In this document: piece by piece, positions 40,106 to 49,957 of the stretch | Position numbering within the stretch: the stretch's first letter is position 1 | Layout: each line of letters opens with the position of its first letter | NCBI RefSeq assembly: GCF_004348665.1 | Contig: NZ_SMKM01000009.1 | Coordinates: 1-55,900 of the forward strand | From: Actinomadura sp. GC306 | Lineage (GTDB): Bacteria > Actinomycetota > Actinomycetes > Streptosporangiales > Streptosporangiaceae | Length of the DNA: 55,900 nt | Direction: 5' to 3' | Notes under the pieces: generated by a model | Database searches by the model: none | What the model was told of the DNA's origin: nothing | What the model saw: the letters and a program-made list of their open reading frames with translations, nothing else | Made by a program: the position numbers and the translations under genes

Positions 40106-43100
40106 GTGAGTTCCCCCCGGCTGCCGGACCATCTCGAAGTGCTGCTCACCGAGGAGCCCGTCCTGGACGTGTACGCGCACGGTCCCTGGCGGGTCCCCGA
40201 CGGGCTGTACGAGGAGATGCGCGAACGCGCCGTGGAGTACGACCGCGATCCGCGCGCGGCGCTGCTGGCCAGGCAGCTCAGCGACTTCTACGGCGGCGAC
40301 ACGAGCGCGGCGGGCGCGGAGCAGTGGTCGCTGCTGACGTTCCTGCTCGGCGCCTCGGCCGTGCGGGGCGGGTCGCGGGGCGACGTGGACTACGAGCTGC
40401 TGTCGGCGTTCCTCGCCAAGGCCGAGACCGCCGTCCGGGACCCGCTGGCCTGGTTCACCCAGGGCGGGCGGTGGCGCCCGCCGGGCCTGTGGCTGCCCGA
40501 GCCGGCCGGCGACGACCGCGAGCGCCGCGCGGTGATGTTCGAGCTGGCGCGCGCCGGCCTGGACGTCTTCGACGGGCTGGAGCCGGTGGAGCGGCGCCGC
40601 CGGGCGCTGCTGGAGCTGTTCGACCGGCGCGCCGCCGACCCGGAGCTGCGCGAGCTGGACATGACCCTCCCCATCGGGAGCCTGGAGGAGTCGTGGGCGT
40701 CCGGGCTGACCGACGAGGAGCTGGCCGTCCTGCCCGAACTGGCGGGGCCCGTCGGCTACCTGGGGTGGGCGTGCGCGGGCCTGGACGCCGCACACGAGCG
40801 CCTGGCGGGGGCCGTCGCGGACGGGGACGAGCCCGACACCGCCCTCGCCCGGCTGCTCCTCGCGTCCGGCGTCTCGGCCGCCCCCGCGGAACTCGCCGTC
40901 GTGCTGGGGACGACCCGTTACGAGAACGTGGAGGAGCGGTTCCGCGCAACCCGCGACGGCTTCGCCGTGGACGCGTGGCAGCAGGACGTGCGGGCGTGGC
41001 TGGCCCGCGGGCTGGTCGCCGGCGAGGCCGACGCCGCGCGCGCGTGGCTCGACATGGCGGTGCGCATCACGGGGTCGGCGCAGGGGCTTCCGGACCCCCC
41101 GGTCAGCCCGCGCTGCCGGGTGCCCGTGCGCGCGTTCCACACCGACCTGCGGCGGCTGTTCAGCGCGCGGCTGGTCCGCAACACGCTCGGCGCCTCCCTG
41201 GGCGGCGGAGGCGACCGGCCGGGCACCCGGGCCGGCGGGCCGCGGCGCGCCGCCGCGGCGGCCGGCCCGCTGGTCGGGCAGCCGGAGCTGTCGCGGGTCC
41301 TGGCGGCCGCGGTCGAGGAGCGGCTGTCCGGCACCCGCCCGCTCCGGCTGCTGATCGCCGGGCCGGAGGGGACCGGGAAGGGCACCGCCGCCGCGGAGGC
41401 CGAGCGCCGGCTGGCCGAGGGCGGCGCGGTCCGCGAGGCCCTGTGGATCTCCGACCAGGTCTTCGCGTCGCTGGGGGTGAGCGACGCGGTCCTGTGGCTG
41501 CAGGCCCGCGTCCGCGACTGCCTGGAGGGGCGGATGCTCCTGGTGGTCGACGACCTGGAGAAGCTCGCCGCGCACGAGCGCTGCGGCGCCGCCGCCGTGG
41601 AGGAGCTGCGGCGCCTCATGGCCCGCTCGCCGTCGCTGAGCGTCGTCGCCCTGTGCCGCCCCGGCGGCGACCGGCGGCTGTTCGACGCCAACCCGGCGCT
41701 CGTCCGGGCGTTCGACACCGCCCGCACCCGCGACTTCGGCGAGGACGACTTCGCCGAGCTGTTCACGCTGGCCGTCGCGCGGCACGGCGCCAGCGTCGGG
41801 CCGGAGACCGCCGCTGCCGCCGCGGGGATGCTGCACCGCACGCCGCCGCTGCTGAACCTGCGCGGCGCGCGGCTGGTGGAGCACATGGCCGGGCAGGCCG
41901 CCGCCGCGGCGACCCTGCGGGAGGCGGAGACCCTCGCGGAGGGGGAGGCGCCCGCCGGCCCGCCGGAGGTCACCGAGGCCGACCTGCCGCACCGGCTCAT
42001 CCCGGGCCGCTCCGCCGATGCCGACCCGCTCGCCGAGCTGGCCGCGTGCGCGGGGATCGAGCCCGCGAAACGCGAGGTGGACGCGCTGGTCGCCGAGGCG
42101 AAGGCGGCCCGGCTGCGCCGCGAGGCGGGCATGAAGGCCCGGGACCTGCCCCGGCACCTGGTGTTCATCGGGAACCCCGGCACCGGCAAGAGCAAGGTCG
42201 CGGGCATCCTCGGCCGGCTGTACGCCGACCTCGGCGTCCTGTCGTCCGGCCACCTGGTCGAGGTGGAGCGCGCCGACCTGCTCGGCGAGTACGCCAGCGA
42301 GAGCGTCCTGCGGGTCCGCCGGGCGGTGGAGGAGGCCCACGGCGGCGTCCTGGTCGTCCGCGACGCGCACGCCCTGGCCTCGGCCGCCGCGGACGCCGCG
42401 CGGGGGCGCGAGGTCCTGGACGTCCTGATCACCGGCCTCCAGGCGCGCACCGAGGACCTCCTCGTCGTGCTGACCGGCCCGGAGGCCGAGCTGAACGGGC
42501 TGCTGAAGTCGCGTCCCGACCTGGCCGCGCACTTCCCCCGCACCGTCCGCTTCCCCGACCTCACCGAGGACGAGCTGGTCGAGGTGTTCGCCGCCAAGGC
42601 CGCCGACGCGGGGTTCGAACTGGCGGCCGGGGTGCTGGAGCGGGTCCGCGAGCTGGCCGAGGCGGCGCCGCGCGAGCGCGGGTTCGGCAACGCCCGCGCC
42701 ATGATCAACCTGCTCGACCGGGCGGTGGCGATGCAGGGGCGGCGCGTCCTCGCCGACGGCATCGTCGACGAGACCGAGTCGCTGGACGAGATCCTCCTGG
42801 CCGACCTCCCCGACACGCTCAGCCGGGGCCGCGACGACGTCCCCGGCGACCCGCTCGCCGAGATCGACCGGCTGATCGGGCTGGCCGACATCAAGCGCGA
42901 GGTGTCCGCGCTGGTCGCCGAGGTCCGCGCCGAGCAGCTGCGGCGCGACGCCAAGCTGTCCCCGGCCGCCCCGTCCCGGCACATGGTGTTCATGGGCAAC
43001 CCGGGCACGGCCAAGACCACGATCGCCCGGCTGGTCGCCGCCGTGTACGCGCGGCTCGGGCTGCTGTCGTCCGGCCACCTCGTGGAGGTCACCCGCGCCG

Positions 43101-43699
43101 ACCTCGTCGCCGAGTTCATCGGGCAGACGGCGCCGCGGGTGCGCGGGGCGGTCGAGCGCGCCCTCGGCGGCGTCCTGTTCGTCGACGAGGCGTACACGCT
43201 GTCGTCCTCGGGCGGCGACCGGCGCGACTTCGGCCACGAGGCGATCGCCGAGCTGCTGCGGCTGATGGAGGAGCACCGCGGCGACCTCGTCGTCATCGTC
43301 GCCGGATACGACGCCGAGATGGAGCGCTTCCTCGACGCCAACCCGGGGCTGAAGTCCCGGTTCCCGAAGGTGCTGCACTTCCCCGACTACTCCGACGACG
43401 AGCTCGTCACGATCTTCGAGTTCATGGCGGCGGAGGCGGGGTTCGCGCTCGCCCCCGGCGTCCTCGGCGGGGTGCGCGGGCTGGTCGCCGCGCAGCCGCG
43501 GGGCTCCTCGTTCGGCAACGCGCGGCTCGTCCGCAACCTGCTGGAGGCGGCGATCTCCCGGCAGGCGCGGCGCATCACCGCCGAGCACGACGCGGACCCC
43601 GGCGGCCTGGGTCCCGCCGAGGTCGGGACGCTGCGCCCCGAGGACCTGCCCGAGGCCCCGCGCCCCGAACCCGGCTTCGGCTTCGGCCCCTACATCTAG
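40106..43699 (+). CDS. Large AAA protein with three ATPase modules (CbbX/EccA-like)
   Basis: This 1,197-residue cytoplasmic protein has an approximately 370-residue helical N-terminal region followed by three P-loop modules. Module 1 has GPEGTGKGT near 419 and VVDDLEKL. Module 2 has [14 protein letters not shown] near 688 but the Walker B reads [10 protein letters not shown], with Asp-Ala in place of Asp-Glu. Module 3 is canonical: [14 protein letters not shown] near 963 and [15 protein letters not shown] near 1021, followed by [16 protein letters not shown] sensor 2 arginine motifs also seen in module 2. Modules 2 and 3 are CbbX-like, related to EccA of type VII secretion and to Rubisco activase. 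The GTG start has GGAGAAGGA upstream. No type VII genes or Rubisco are nearby, so the remodelled target is unknown. Confidence 0.85.
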   Translation: MSSPRLPDHLEVLLTEEPVLDVYAHGPWRVPDGLYEEMRERAVEYDRDPRAALLARQLSDFYGGDTSAAGAEQWSLLTFLLGASAVRGGSRGDVDYELLSAFLAKAETAVRDPLAWFTQGGRWRPPGLWLPEPAGDDRERRAVMFELARAGLDVFDGLEPVERRRRALLELFDRRAADPELRELDMTLPIGSLEESWASGLTDEELAVLPELAGPVGYLGWACAGLDAAHERLAGAVADGDEPDTALARLLLASGVSAAPAELAVVLGTTRYENVEERFRATRDGFAVDAWQQDVRAWLARGLVAGEADAARAWLDMAVRITGSAQGLPDPPVSPRCRVPVRAFHTDLRRLFSARLVRNTLGASLGGGGDRPGTRAGGPRRAAAAAGPLVGQPELSRVLAAAVEERLSGTRPLRLLIAGPEGTGKGTAAAEAERRLAEGGAVREALWISDQVFASLGVSDAVLWLQARVRDCLEGRMLLVVDDLEKLAAHERCGAAAVEELRRLMARSPSLSVVALCRPGGDRRLFDANPALVRAFDTARTRDFGEDDFAELFTLAVARHGASVGPETAAAAAGMLHRTPPLLNLRGARLVEHMAGQAAAAATLREAETLAEGEAPAGPPEVTEADLPHRLIPGRSADADPLAELAACAGIEPAKREVDALVAEAKAARLRREAGMKARDLPRHLVFIGNPGTGKSKVAGILGRLYADLGVLSSGHLVEVERADLLGEYASESVLRVRRAVEEAHGGVLVVRDAHALASAAADAARGREVLDVLITGLQARTEDLLVVLTGPEAELNGLLKSRPDLAAHFPRTVRFPDLTEDELVEVFAAKAADAGFELAAGVLERVRELAEAAPRERGFGNARAMINLLDRAVAMQGRRVLADGIVDETESLDEILLADLPDTLSRGRDDVPGDPLAEIDRLIGLADIKREVSALVAEVRAEQLRRDAKLSPAAPSRHMVFMGNPGTAKTTIARLVAAVYARLGLLSSGHLVEVTRADLVAEFIGQTAPRVRGAVERALGGVLFVDEAYTLSSSGGDRRDFGHEAIAELLRLMEEHRGDLVVIVAGYDAEMERFLDANPGLKSRFPKVLHFPDYSDDELVTIFEFMAAEAGFALAPGVLGGVRGLVAAQPRGSSFGNARLVRNLLEAAISRQARRITAEHDADPGGLGPAEVGTLRPEDLPEAPRPEPGFGFGPYI

Positions 43700-45702
43700 C
43701 CCGCCTGCGCCTGCGGGCCGGCGGCGGGCGCGCCCGCGGCGTAGGCGGCGGCCTGCAGGGAGTACAGGTCGGCGTACACGCCGCCGCGGGCCATCAGCGC
43801 GGCGTGGTCGCCCTCCTCGATGACCTTGCCGTGCTCCAGGACGTAGATGCGGTCGGCGTAGCGGACGCTGGCGAGCCGGTGAGTGATCAGCAGGACGGTC
43901 CGGCCGTCGGCGTGCGTGCGGATCCGCTCGAACAGCTGGTGCTCGGCGCGCGCGTCGAGGGCGGCGCTCGGCTCGTCGCAGATCAGCAGCGGCGCGTCGC
44001 GGAAGAAGCCGCGGGCGACCGCGAGGCGCTGCCACTGCCCGCCCGAGAGTTCCGCGCCGCCCTTGAACCGGCGGTCGAGCAGCGTGTCGTACCCGCGGAC
44101 GAGGCCGGCCACGACCTCGTCCGCCCCGGACGCGCGGGCGGCGGCGAGCATCGCCGGGTCCTCCGCCCCGCCCTGGACGTGCCCGCCGCGCCCCATGGTG
44201 ATGTTCTGCCGGGCGGTCATCGGCCAGTGCGTGTACTTCTGGGCGATGACCGCGATGCGCTCCCACACCTCCTGCGGAGGGACCTGCGCCAGCGGCACGT
44301 CGTCCCACCGGACCTCGCCGGCGTCCGGGTCGTACAGGCCGGCCATGACCTTGGCGAGGGTCGTCTTCCCGGAGCCGTTCTCGCCGACGAGCGCGACCAC
44401 CTCGCCCCTGTGCAGATCCAGCGAGATGCCGTTGAGGGACGGCGCGTCCGCGCCCGGGTAGGTGAACACGACGTCCCGGACGCGGATGCGGCCGAACTCG
44501 TCCGGGAGCCGTTCGTGCGCCCGCGGATCGGTGGCGAGGGCGCGCCGCGGGATGCGCCGCTCGGCCCTCTCGCAGAAGGACAGGTAGTCGCCGAAGTACA
44601 GGCCCTCCTCGTAGCACTGGTTGACCGCGAACACCAGGTTCGCCAGGGACGACTGCCCGGACCGGATCGCCAGGACCGCCGTGCCCGCGACCGCCAGCGG
44701 GACCGCGCCCTTCCACAGCATCAACCCCAGCGCGACGTAGACGGCCGCCGTGGCGACGCCCTTCAGCACGTCCCCGGTGACCTTCGCGACGGTCTGCCGG
44801 CGGGCGAGGTCCAGCTCGACGGCCCGCTGGTGGGCGGCCTGCCGGTCGTACTGCTCCAGCAGGAACGGCCGCATGGTGAACGAGCGCACCTCCGCGGCGT
44901 GCCCCCGCTCGGCCATCAGGTCGGACAGGATCCACTTCCGGCGGGAGACCTCGACCAGCGAGAGCATCGTCAGGTACCGCATCCGGGCGCTGCGCACGGA
45001 CGCCCAGCCCTCCGGGAGCGCCGTCAGCAGGAGCAGCGGCAGCAGCAGCGGGTGCAGCACGCCGAGCGTCCCCGCGGCGGCGGCCAGCCCCACGGCGCCG
45101 GTGAGCACGTCCACCGCGTTCTGGACGACCCGCGGCGCCGACATCATGCCCCGCGTCTTCGCCCGCTGCAGCTCGTCGAGGAAGTCGGAGTCGTCCAGCG
45201 CCGCGAGGTGCACCGCCGTCGTCGTCTCGTACAGCCGCAGCTCGGCGAGCCGCTGGACCTGCGGCTCCAGTCGCGCCTGCGCCCAGCCCGCGCACGCCTG
45301 CAGGCCGGCGCGCAGCGCAACCGCGCCCGCGACGAGCGCCAGGGAGGGCAGCGCGTCGCGGACCCGGTCGGGCGTCGGCCCGGCGCTGAACAACGCGGTG
45401 AGGACGCCGGTCGTGGCCAGCAGCCAGAACGCCGTGAAGATCCCGGCGAGGAGGTTCAGCGAGATCGTCGCGGCGGTGTCGCGGGGGCTCGCCCGCCAGG
45501 CCAGCCGCGCCGCCTGGACGATCACCGCCGGGAGCCGGCGCGCCACCGTGACGAGGCCGGTCTCGGCCAGTTCCCGGTCCTTGGCGTGCCAGGTGGACGC
45601 GGACAGCTCCGGCAGCCCGGCTCCCGGCGGGGGCGCCTGGGGACGCCGGTTCCGCCGCCCGCCCGTCCCGGCCCGTCTGCGAAACCGCCGTCGTGTACCC
45701 AT
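43696..45702 (-). CDS. ABC exporter, fused membrane and ATPase domains
   Basis: This 668-residue half-transporter has a basic N-terminus, a six-helix transmembrane domain (about 75-360) and a nucleotide-binding domain: Walker [21 protein letters not shown] near 445, signature [16 protein letters not shown], Walker [19 protein letters not shown] and H-loop [16 protein letters not shown]. It may export a peptide, lipid or drug. GGAGGG lies 6-7 nt before the ATG at 45702. It is convergent with the AAA gene, the two stop codons overlapping in a single CTAG. No dedicated substrate gene is nearby. Confidence 0.9.
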   Translation of the reverse strand: MGTRRRFRRRAGTGGRRNRRPQAPPPGAGLPELSASTWHAKDRELAETGLVTVARRLPAVIVQAARLAWRASPRDTAATISLNLLAGIFTAFWLLATTGVLTALFSAGPTPDRVRDALPSLALVAGAVALRAGLQACAGWAQARLEPQVQRLAELRLYETTTAVHLAALDDSDFLDELQRAKTRGMMSAPRVVQNAVDVLTGAVGLAAAAGTLGVLHPLLLPLLLLTALPEGWASVRSARMRYLTMLSLVEVSRRKWILSDLMAERGHAAEVRSFTMRPFLLEQYDRQAAHQRAVELDLARRQTVAKVTGDVLKGVATAAVYVALGLMLWKGAVPLAVAGTAVLAIRSGQSSLANLVFAVNQCYEEGLYFGDYLSFCERAERRIPRRALATDPRAHERLPDEFGRIRVRDVVFTYPGADAPSLNGISLDLHRGEVVALVGENGSGKTTLAKVMAGLYDPDAGEVRWDDVPLAQVPPQEVWERIAVIAQKYTHWPMTARQNITMGRGGHVQGGAEDPAMLAAARASGADEVVAGLVRGYDTLLDRRFKGGAELSGGQWQRLAVARGFFRDAPLLICDEPSAALDARAEHQLFERIRTHADGRTVLLITHRLASVRYADRIYVLEHGKVIEEGDHAALMARGGVYADLYSLQAAAYAAGAPAAGPQAQAG

Positions 45703-45846
45703 GCGCCGCCCTCCGCACGTCCTGCCCGCCAAGGGCAGTGTGCGCCCGGGGGAGGACGCTTTCCGCTTCATGTGTCACATAGAGCGGTGATTTATACCAG
45801 CGGACAATCATGCAGGAGAAGGACGCGGGGAACGTCCGGGAAGCTC

Positions 45847-45852
45847 TAAGGT
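45847..45852 (+). promoter_or_regulatory. -10 box of leaderless LCP gene
   Basis: TAAGGT lies 7 nt before the ATG at 45860. Confidence 0.45.
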
Positions 45853-45859
45853 CTACGGC

Positions 45860-47041
45860 ATGAGCGACGGCTGGCCGGAGGGCTGGACACGCAAGGAGGG
45901 CGACCGCGTGGCTCGCAGCAGGCACCACTCCGTTCGGGCGGAGCACCACCAGCCCGCGGCCTACGGCCGGGAACGCTACGGCGAGTCCTACGACCCGTAC
46001 GACGACCCGTACGCCGGCGACCAGCTCCGCGGCGCGGGGCGGTACGACCAGGGCGACCCGTACGGCGGGCCACCGCCCCGGCGCCGCCGGCGGCGCCGCG
46101 GCGGGCGGGTGTTCGGCGCGATCGCGGTCGTCCTGCTGCTGGTCCTGGCCGGCGGGTACTTCTACCTCGACTCGCGGCTGAAGCGGGAGTCCGTGCTCGT
46201 CGACTACCCCGGCCGCGTCGCCGACACCCCCGGCACGAACTGGCTGATCGTCGGCTCCGACAGCCGCGAGGGCCTGTCGAAGGCGGACCAGCGCAGGCTG
46301 CGGACGGGGTTCGCGTCGGGACGGCGCACCGACTCGATGATGCTGCTGCACTACGGCTCCGGCGGGACGTCCCTCATCAGCCTCCCGCGCGACTCCTACG
46401 TCCCGATCCCCGGCAAGGGCCGCAACAAGCTGAACGCGGCGTTCGCGTTCGGCGGGCCGAAGCTGCTCGTCCAGACCGTCGAGCAGGCCACCGGGATCCG
46501 CATCGACCACTACGCCGAGATCGGCTTCAACGGCTTCGTCGGGGTGGTCGACGCCATCGGCGGCGTGGACATGTGCGTCAAGGAGGACATCAAGGACCCG
46601 AAGGCGGGCCTGAACCTCAAGGCCGGCTGCCAGACGCTGGACGGCGCCCAGGCGCTCGGCTACGTGCGGACGCGCGCCTACGCCCGCGCCGACCTGCAGC
46701 GGGTGGAGAACCAGCAGCAGTTCTTCGGCGCGCTGATGAAGAAGGCCGCCAGTCCCGGGACGCTGCTCAACCCGTTCCGCAGCGTCCCGCTCGCCATGAA
46801 CTCCACCAGCAACTTCCTGGTGGACGACGGCGACCACCTGCACGACCTGGCGCGCATGATGTGGGCGATGAAGGGCGTCAGCGGCGGCGACGGCGTGTCC
46901 ACGACGGTCCCGATCGGCGGCAGCGGAAGCGCCGCGGGCGTCGGCTCGTACATCACCTGGGACCGGGCCAAGGCGACCAGGCTCTTCGACGCGATCAAGC
47001 AGGACCAGCCGATCCCGCAGGACGTCGTCCAGAAGAAGTAG
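45860..47041 (+). CDS. LytR-CpsA-Psr family cell-wall glycopolymer ligase
   Basis: This 393-residue protein has a hydrophilic N-terminal region rich in Tyr and Asp (YDPYDDPYAGD), a run of arginines, one membrane segment (FGAIAVVLLLVLAGGYFYL, about 95-113) and an extracellular LCP domain. Family motifs include TNWLIVGSDSREG, the ASGRRTDSMMLLHYG segment with its conserved Arg-Thr-Asp, LISLPRDSYVPIPGKGRNKLNAAFAFGG (split over two strands) and ALGYVRTRAYARADLQRVENQQ. LCP enzymes attach glycopolymers from lipid carriers to peptidoglycan. It is transcribed alone and likely leaderless. Confidence 0.92.
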   Translation: MSDGWPEGWTRKEGDRVARSRHHSVRAEHHQPAAYGRERYGESYDPYDDPYAGDQLRGAGRYDQGDPYGGPPPRRRRRRRGGRVFGAIAVVLLLVLAGGYFYLDSRLKRESVLVDYPGRVADTPGTNWLIVGSDSREGLSKADQRRLRTGFASGRRTDSMMLLHYGSGGTSLISLPRDSYVPIPGKGRNKLNAAFAFGGPKLLVQTVEQATGIRIDHYAEIGFNGFVGVVDAIGGVDMCVKEDIKDPKAGLNLKAGCQTLDGAQALGYVRTRAYARADLQRVENQQQFFGALMKKAASPGTLLNPFRSVPLAMNSTSNFLVDDGDHLHDLARMMWAMKGVSGGDGVSTTVPIGGSGSAAGVGSYITWDRAKATRLFDAIKQDQPIPQDVVQKK

Positions 47042-47160
47042 CGCTCCGGCGCGGTCCGGGGCCAACGGGACCTGACCGGCTCTTTGCGCGCCGTTGATCT
47101 CTGATGGGGCGGCACTGGGAAACACTCTCGGTAGTCATCTGACCGCAGAGGGTGGTTGCA

Positions 47161-47319
47161 GTGAACAAGAAGCACATGAAGATCGCCGGCATCGCGTTCG
47201 GGGTGTGGTACGTCATCAGCCGACCCGAGGGCGCGGCGAGGCTCGTCAACAACGCCCTGGGCGGGCTCGGTACCGCCGCCGAGTCGTTGTCGCAGTTCAT
47301 GAGCGCCATCCCGAGCTGA
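47161..47319 (+). CDS. Small hydrophobic protein, paralogue 1
   Basis: This 52-residue protein begins MNKKHMKIAGIAFGVWYVIS, a short amphipathic or membrane-inserting helix, and continues ARLVNNALGGLGTAAESLSQ to the end. The same pattern recurs in the gene at 47490. GGGTGG lies upstream of the GTG. I know no function for the family; small membrane proteins of this sort are conserved among actinobacteria. A strong terminator follows, so it is a separate transcript. Confidence 0.72.
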   Translation: MNKKHMKIAGIAFGVWYVISRPEGAARLVNNALGGLGTAAESLSQFMSAIPS

Positions 47320-47333
47320 CGGACGGCTCCCTG

Positions 47334-47359
47334 GCCCCGTACCCCGCGCGGTACGGGGC
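47334..47359 (+). terminator. Terminator after first small paralogue
   Basis: Arms GCCCCGTACC and GGTACGGGGC enclose CCGCGC and are followed by TTCTTC, a good intrinsic terminator. Confidence 0.8.
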
Positions 47360-47489
47360 TTCTTCGCGCGCGGCCACCAAGCGGTTGCCCCGACGGGACA
47401 GTAAAATCGCGCTTTGCGGCCAGACGCGCCGGGGCACAATTGGATCGGGTCAGTTGTGTCGCTGCGCTACAACCAGGGACGGCGTACGG

Positions 47490-47645
47490 ATGAAGAAGAA
47501 CCTCCGCTATGTGGCGATCGCGTTCGTCATCTTCTACTTGCTGAGTTCGCCCACGGACGCGGCCAACGTGGTCAACAACGCTTTCAGCCAGCTCGGTGAG
47601 GCGGGCAGCCAGCTCGCGGCGTTCGTGAACGCCTTGGGCACCTGA
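47490..47645 (+). CDS. Small hydrophobic protein, paralogue 2
   Basis: This 51-residue protein, starting MKKNLRYVAIAFVIFYLLSS, aligns end to end with its neighbour: IAF, the Ser-Pro after the hydrophobic stretch, VVNNAFSQLGEA against LVNNALGGLGTA, and a final Phe and Ala are shared. It has its own upstream region containing a TAAAAT hexamer at 47402-47407, and AGGGACGG before the ATG. The pair arose by duplication; the function is unknown. Confidence 0.75.
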   Translation: MKKNLRYVAIAFVIFYLLSSPTDAANVVNNAFSQLGEAGSQLAAFVNALGT

Positions 47646-47722
47646 GGCCGCGCCGCCGCCGGACCCGTCCGGCGGCGGCCGGAAGATCGTGAGGACGTGG
47701 CCGGTCACGGGGGGTGATCTCC

Positions 47723-47728
47723 TAGGAT
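47723..47728 (+). promoter_or_regulatory. -10 box of leaderless glutathione peroxidase gene
   Basis: TAGGAT lies 7 nt before the ATG at 47736; no Shine-Dalgarno sequence intervenes. Confidence 0.45.
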
Positions 47729-47735
47729 CGGCCTC

Positions 47736-48224
47736 ATGTCTGTTTTTGACGTAGAGATCGACGGCCTGCGGGGCGGACCCGCGGACCTCGGCCAGTACCG
47801 GGGCAAGGCCGTGCTCATTGTCAACGTCGCCTCCAAGTGCGGCCTCACCCCGCAGTACTCCGGCCTGGAGCGGCTGCAGGAGAGGTACGCGGAGCGCGGC
47901 TTCACCGTCCTCGGGGTGCCCTGCAACCAGTTCATGGGGCAGGAGCCCGGCACGGCGGACGAGATCGCCGAGTTCTGCTCGGCGACCTACGGCGTCACGT
48001 TCCCGATGACCGAGAAGGTCGAGGTCAACGGCGACGGGCGCCACCCGCTCTACCGGGGCCTCGTCGGCACCGCCGACGCCGAGGGCCACACCGGCGACAT
48101 CCGGTGGAACTTCGAGAAGTTCCTGATCGCCCCCGACGGCACGGTCGCGGCGCGCTTCGCGCCGCAGGCCGAGCCCGAGGCGGCCGAGGTCGTCACCGCC
48201 ATCGAGGAGAACCTGCCGGCCTGA
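47736..48224 (+). CDS. Glutathione peroxidase-family thiol peroxidase
   Basis: This 162-residue enzyme has the GPx triad region: VNVASKCGLTPQYSGLE with the peroxidatic Cys (not selenocysteine) near 35, VLGVPCNQFMGQEPG with the Gln, and IRWNFEKFLIAPDG with the Trp. Actinomycetes of this type lack glutathione, so electrons probably come from thioredoxin or mycothiol systems. It removes hydrogen or lipid peroxides in the cytoplasm. It is monocistronic, with a terminator at 48233-48257. Confidence 0.92.
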   Translation: MSVFDVEIDGLRGGPADLGQYRGKAVLIVNVASKCGLTPQYSGLERLQERYAERGFTVLGVPCNQFMGQEPGTADEIAEFCSATYGVTFPMTEKVEVNGDGRHPLYRGLVGTADAEGHTGDIRWNFEKFLIAPDGTVAARFAPQAEPEAAEVVTAIEENLPA

Positions 48225-48232
48225 GCCGGCGG

Positions 48233-48257
48233 CGCGCCCTCCCGTCCGGAGGGCGCG
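48233..48257 (+). terminator. Terminator after glutathione peroxidase gene
   Basis: Arms CGCGCCCTCC and GGAGGGCGCG enclose CGTCC, 9 bp after the stop codon. Confidence 0.75.
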
Positions 48258-48374
48258 TCCGGCGGTGTGAATCGCGCCACATCGCGCACCGGGGTTGTCC
48301 GCTATTCAAGTGCGCGTCTAGTTTGTGTAGCCGCGATATGACGTGTTGGCCGCGATACGACGTGGAGGTGCCCG

Positions 48375-49289
48375 ATGCGCGGGTGGACGGCAGGCGACAT
48401 CCCCGACCAGCGGGGCCGGCGGGTGATCGTCACCGGCGCCAACAGCGGCATCGGCTACCACACCGCGCTGCAGCTCGCCCGGCACGGCGCGTCCGTCGTG
48501 CTGGCCTGCCGGAGCGCCGAGCGCGGCCAGACGGCCTTCGACCGGATCAGGGCCGCCGCGCCGGACGCCGACGTCACCCTCGCCTCCCTCGACCTCGCCG
48601 ACCTGGCGTCGGTCCGCGCGTTCGCGGAGCGGTACGGCGACGCGCCCCTCGACATCCTGGTCAACAACGCCGGGGTGATGGCCATCCCGCATCGCACGAC
48701 CGCCGACGGCTTCGAGATGCAGTTCGGCACCAACCACCTCGGGCACTTCGCCCTCACCGGCCTCCTGCTGCCCGCGCTGCGCTCCGCCGAGGCGCCCCGC
48801 GTGGTCTCGGTGACGTCGGGGTTCGCGTGGTCCGGGCGGCTGGACTTCGACGACCTGCAGGGCGAGCGCCGCTACCGCAAGTGGAACGCCTACGCCCAGT
48901 CCAAGCTCGCCAACCTGGTGTTCGCGCGGGAGCTGGACCGCCGCGTCCCCGAGGTGACCAGCGTCGCCGCGCATCCCGGTTACGCCGCGACCAACCTCCA
49001 GCAGACCGGTCCCAGGATGCAGGGCAGCAAGCTCATGGAGAAGGCCACCGGCCTGGGCAACGCCGTGGTCGCCCAGTCCGCCGCCGCGGGCGCCCTGCCG
49101 TCCCTCTACGCCGCCACCGCCCCGGACGTCCACGGCGGCGCCTGCTACGGCCCCCGCATCCTCCAGTTCCGCGGTGCCCCCATCGAGGTGGTCACGCCCC
49201 CGCGGGCGAACCGCCCGGAGCAGGCCGCGCGCCTCTGGGACGTCTCCGAGACCCTCACCGGCGTCGCCTACGCGACCGCCGCGCCCTAA
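48375..49289 (+). CDS. Short-chain dehydrogenase/reductase
   Basis: This 304-residue SDR shows VIVTGANSGIGYHTALQLA (cofactor loop, residues 17-35), LDLADLASVRAF, ILVNNAGVMAIPHRT, VVSVTSGFAW and the catalytic YAQSK near 175. Length and sequence resemble the retinol dehydrogenase/WWOX-like group often annotated simply as oxidoreductase. GGAGG lies 6 nt before the ATG. The substrate is unknown. The convergent TetR gene overlaps it by 4 bp (stop codons within CTAA), and may regulate it. Confidence 0.88.
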   Translation: MRGWTAGDIPDQRGRRVIVTGANSGIGYHTALQLARHGASVVLACRSAERGQTAFDRIRAAAPDADVTLASLDLADLASVRAFAERYGDAPLDILVNNAGVMAIPHRTTADGFEMQFGTNHLGHFALTGLLLPALRSAEAPRVVSVTSGFAWSGRLDFDDLQGERRYRKWNAYAQSKLANLVFARELDRRVPEVTSVAAHPGYAATNLQQTGPRMQGSKLMEKATGLGNAVVAQSAAAGALPSLYAATAPDVHGGACYGPRILQFRGAPIEVVTPPRANRPEQAARLWDVSETLTGVAYATAAP

Positions 49290-49900
49290 GACACCGCGCC
49301 CTCGGCCGCCGCGCCCTCGGACACCGGGCGCAGCCCCCGCGTCGCCTGGGCCAGGGTCGCCGCGATGACCGCCTCGGCGTCGCCGGGCGTCCGCTGCGCG
49401 ATGCGCGCCGCCGCGTCGACCATCCCCTGGATCAGCTCGGCGCGCAGCGCGGCGTCGGCGACGCCCGCCTCCTCCAGCGCGGCGACGAGCGGCCGCAGCA
49501 GCTGCGCGTGCCCCGTCCGGATGCGCTCCAGGGCCGGTTCGGCGAGCGCGTGCTCGGCAAGCGCGACCGCGGCGGCGTGCCGCCCGTCGGTCATGACGCC
49601 GAGCTGCACCCGGACGTAGGCCCCGACCTTGCCCTCCAGGTCGCCGGGACCGTCCAGGGCCTCCTCGACGAGGGACGCCCACCGCGGCAGCTCAGCCTCG
49701 ACGATCGCCGCGACCAGATCGTCCTTCGACCGGAAGTACTCGTACAGGCCCGGCCGCGACAGCCCGACGCGCCGCGCCAGCTCCGCCAGCGACAGCGCCT
49801 CGATGCCCTCCTCGGCCACGAGGGTGCGCGCCGCGTCGAGCAGCGTCCGCAACTGCCGCGCGCGGTGCTCCGCGACGGTCGGCTCACTGATCTTCGGCAC
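49286..49900 (-). CDS. TetR-family regulator
   Basis: This 204-residue protein has a TetR helix-turn-helix near residues 18-62 (LLDAARTLVAEEGIEALSLA, ELARRVGLSRPGLYEYFRSK) and an alpha-helical regulatory domain. The GTG start is 6 nt after a TAGGAT box on the minus strand, with GGTGG overlapping, so the transcript is probably leaderless. It is tail-to-tail with the SDR gene. Its ligand and targets are unknown; repeated TACCC elements upstream may be part of its own operator. Confidence 0.88.
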   Translation of the reverse strand: MPKISEPTVAEHRARQLRTLLDAARTLVAEEGIEALSLAELARRVGLSRPGLYEYFRSKDDLVAAIVEAELPRWASLVEEALDGPGDLEGKVGAYVRVQLGVMTDGRHAAAVALAEHALAEPALERIRTGHAQLLRPLVAALEEAGVADAALRAELIQGMVDAAARIAQRTPGDAEAVIAATLAQATRGLRPVSEGAAAEGAVS

Positions 49901-49906
49901 GCCACC

Positions 49907-49912
49907 ATCCTA
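49907..49912 (-). promoter_or_regulatory. -10 box of tetR gene
   Basis: TAGGAT on the minus strand, 6 nt before the GTG at 49900. Confidence 0.4.
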
Positions 49913-49957
49913 CGTACCCGGACTACCCACAGGTAGGTCGCCGGGGCCGCGCCGCCG

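Noticed and set aside
40069..45849. A 1,926-codon open frame on the plus strand
   Set aside because: It shadows the AAA gene in another frame and then runs antisense to the exporter; the AAA motifs are only in the 40106 frame.
39896..47125. A 2,409-codon open frame on the minus strand
   Set aside because: It is the antisense shadow of the AAA and LCP genes and crosses the exporter in a wrong frame; composition is low-complexity.
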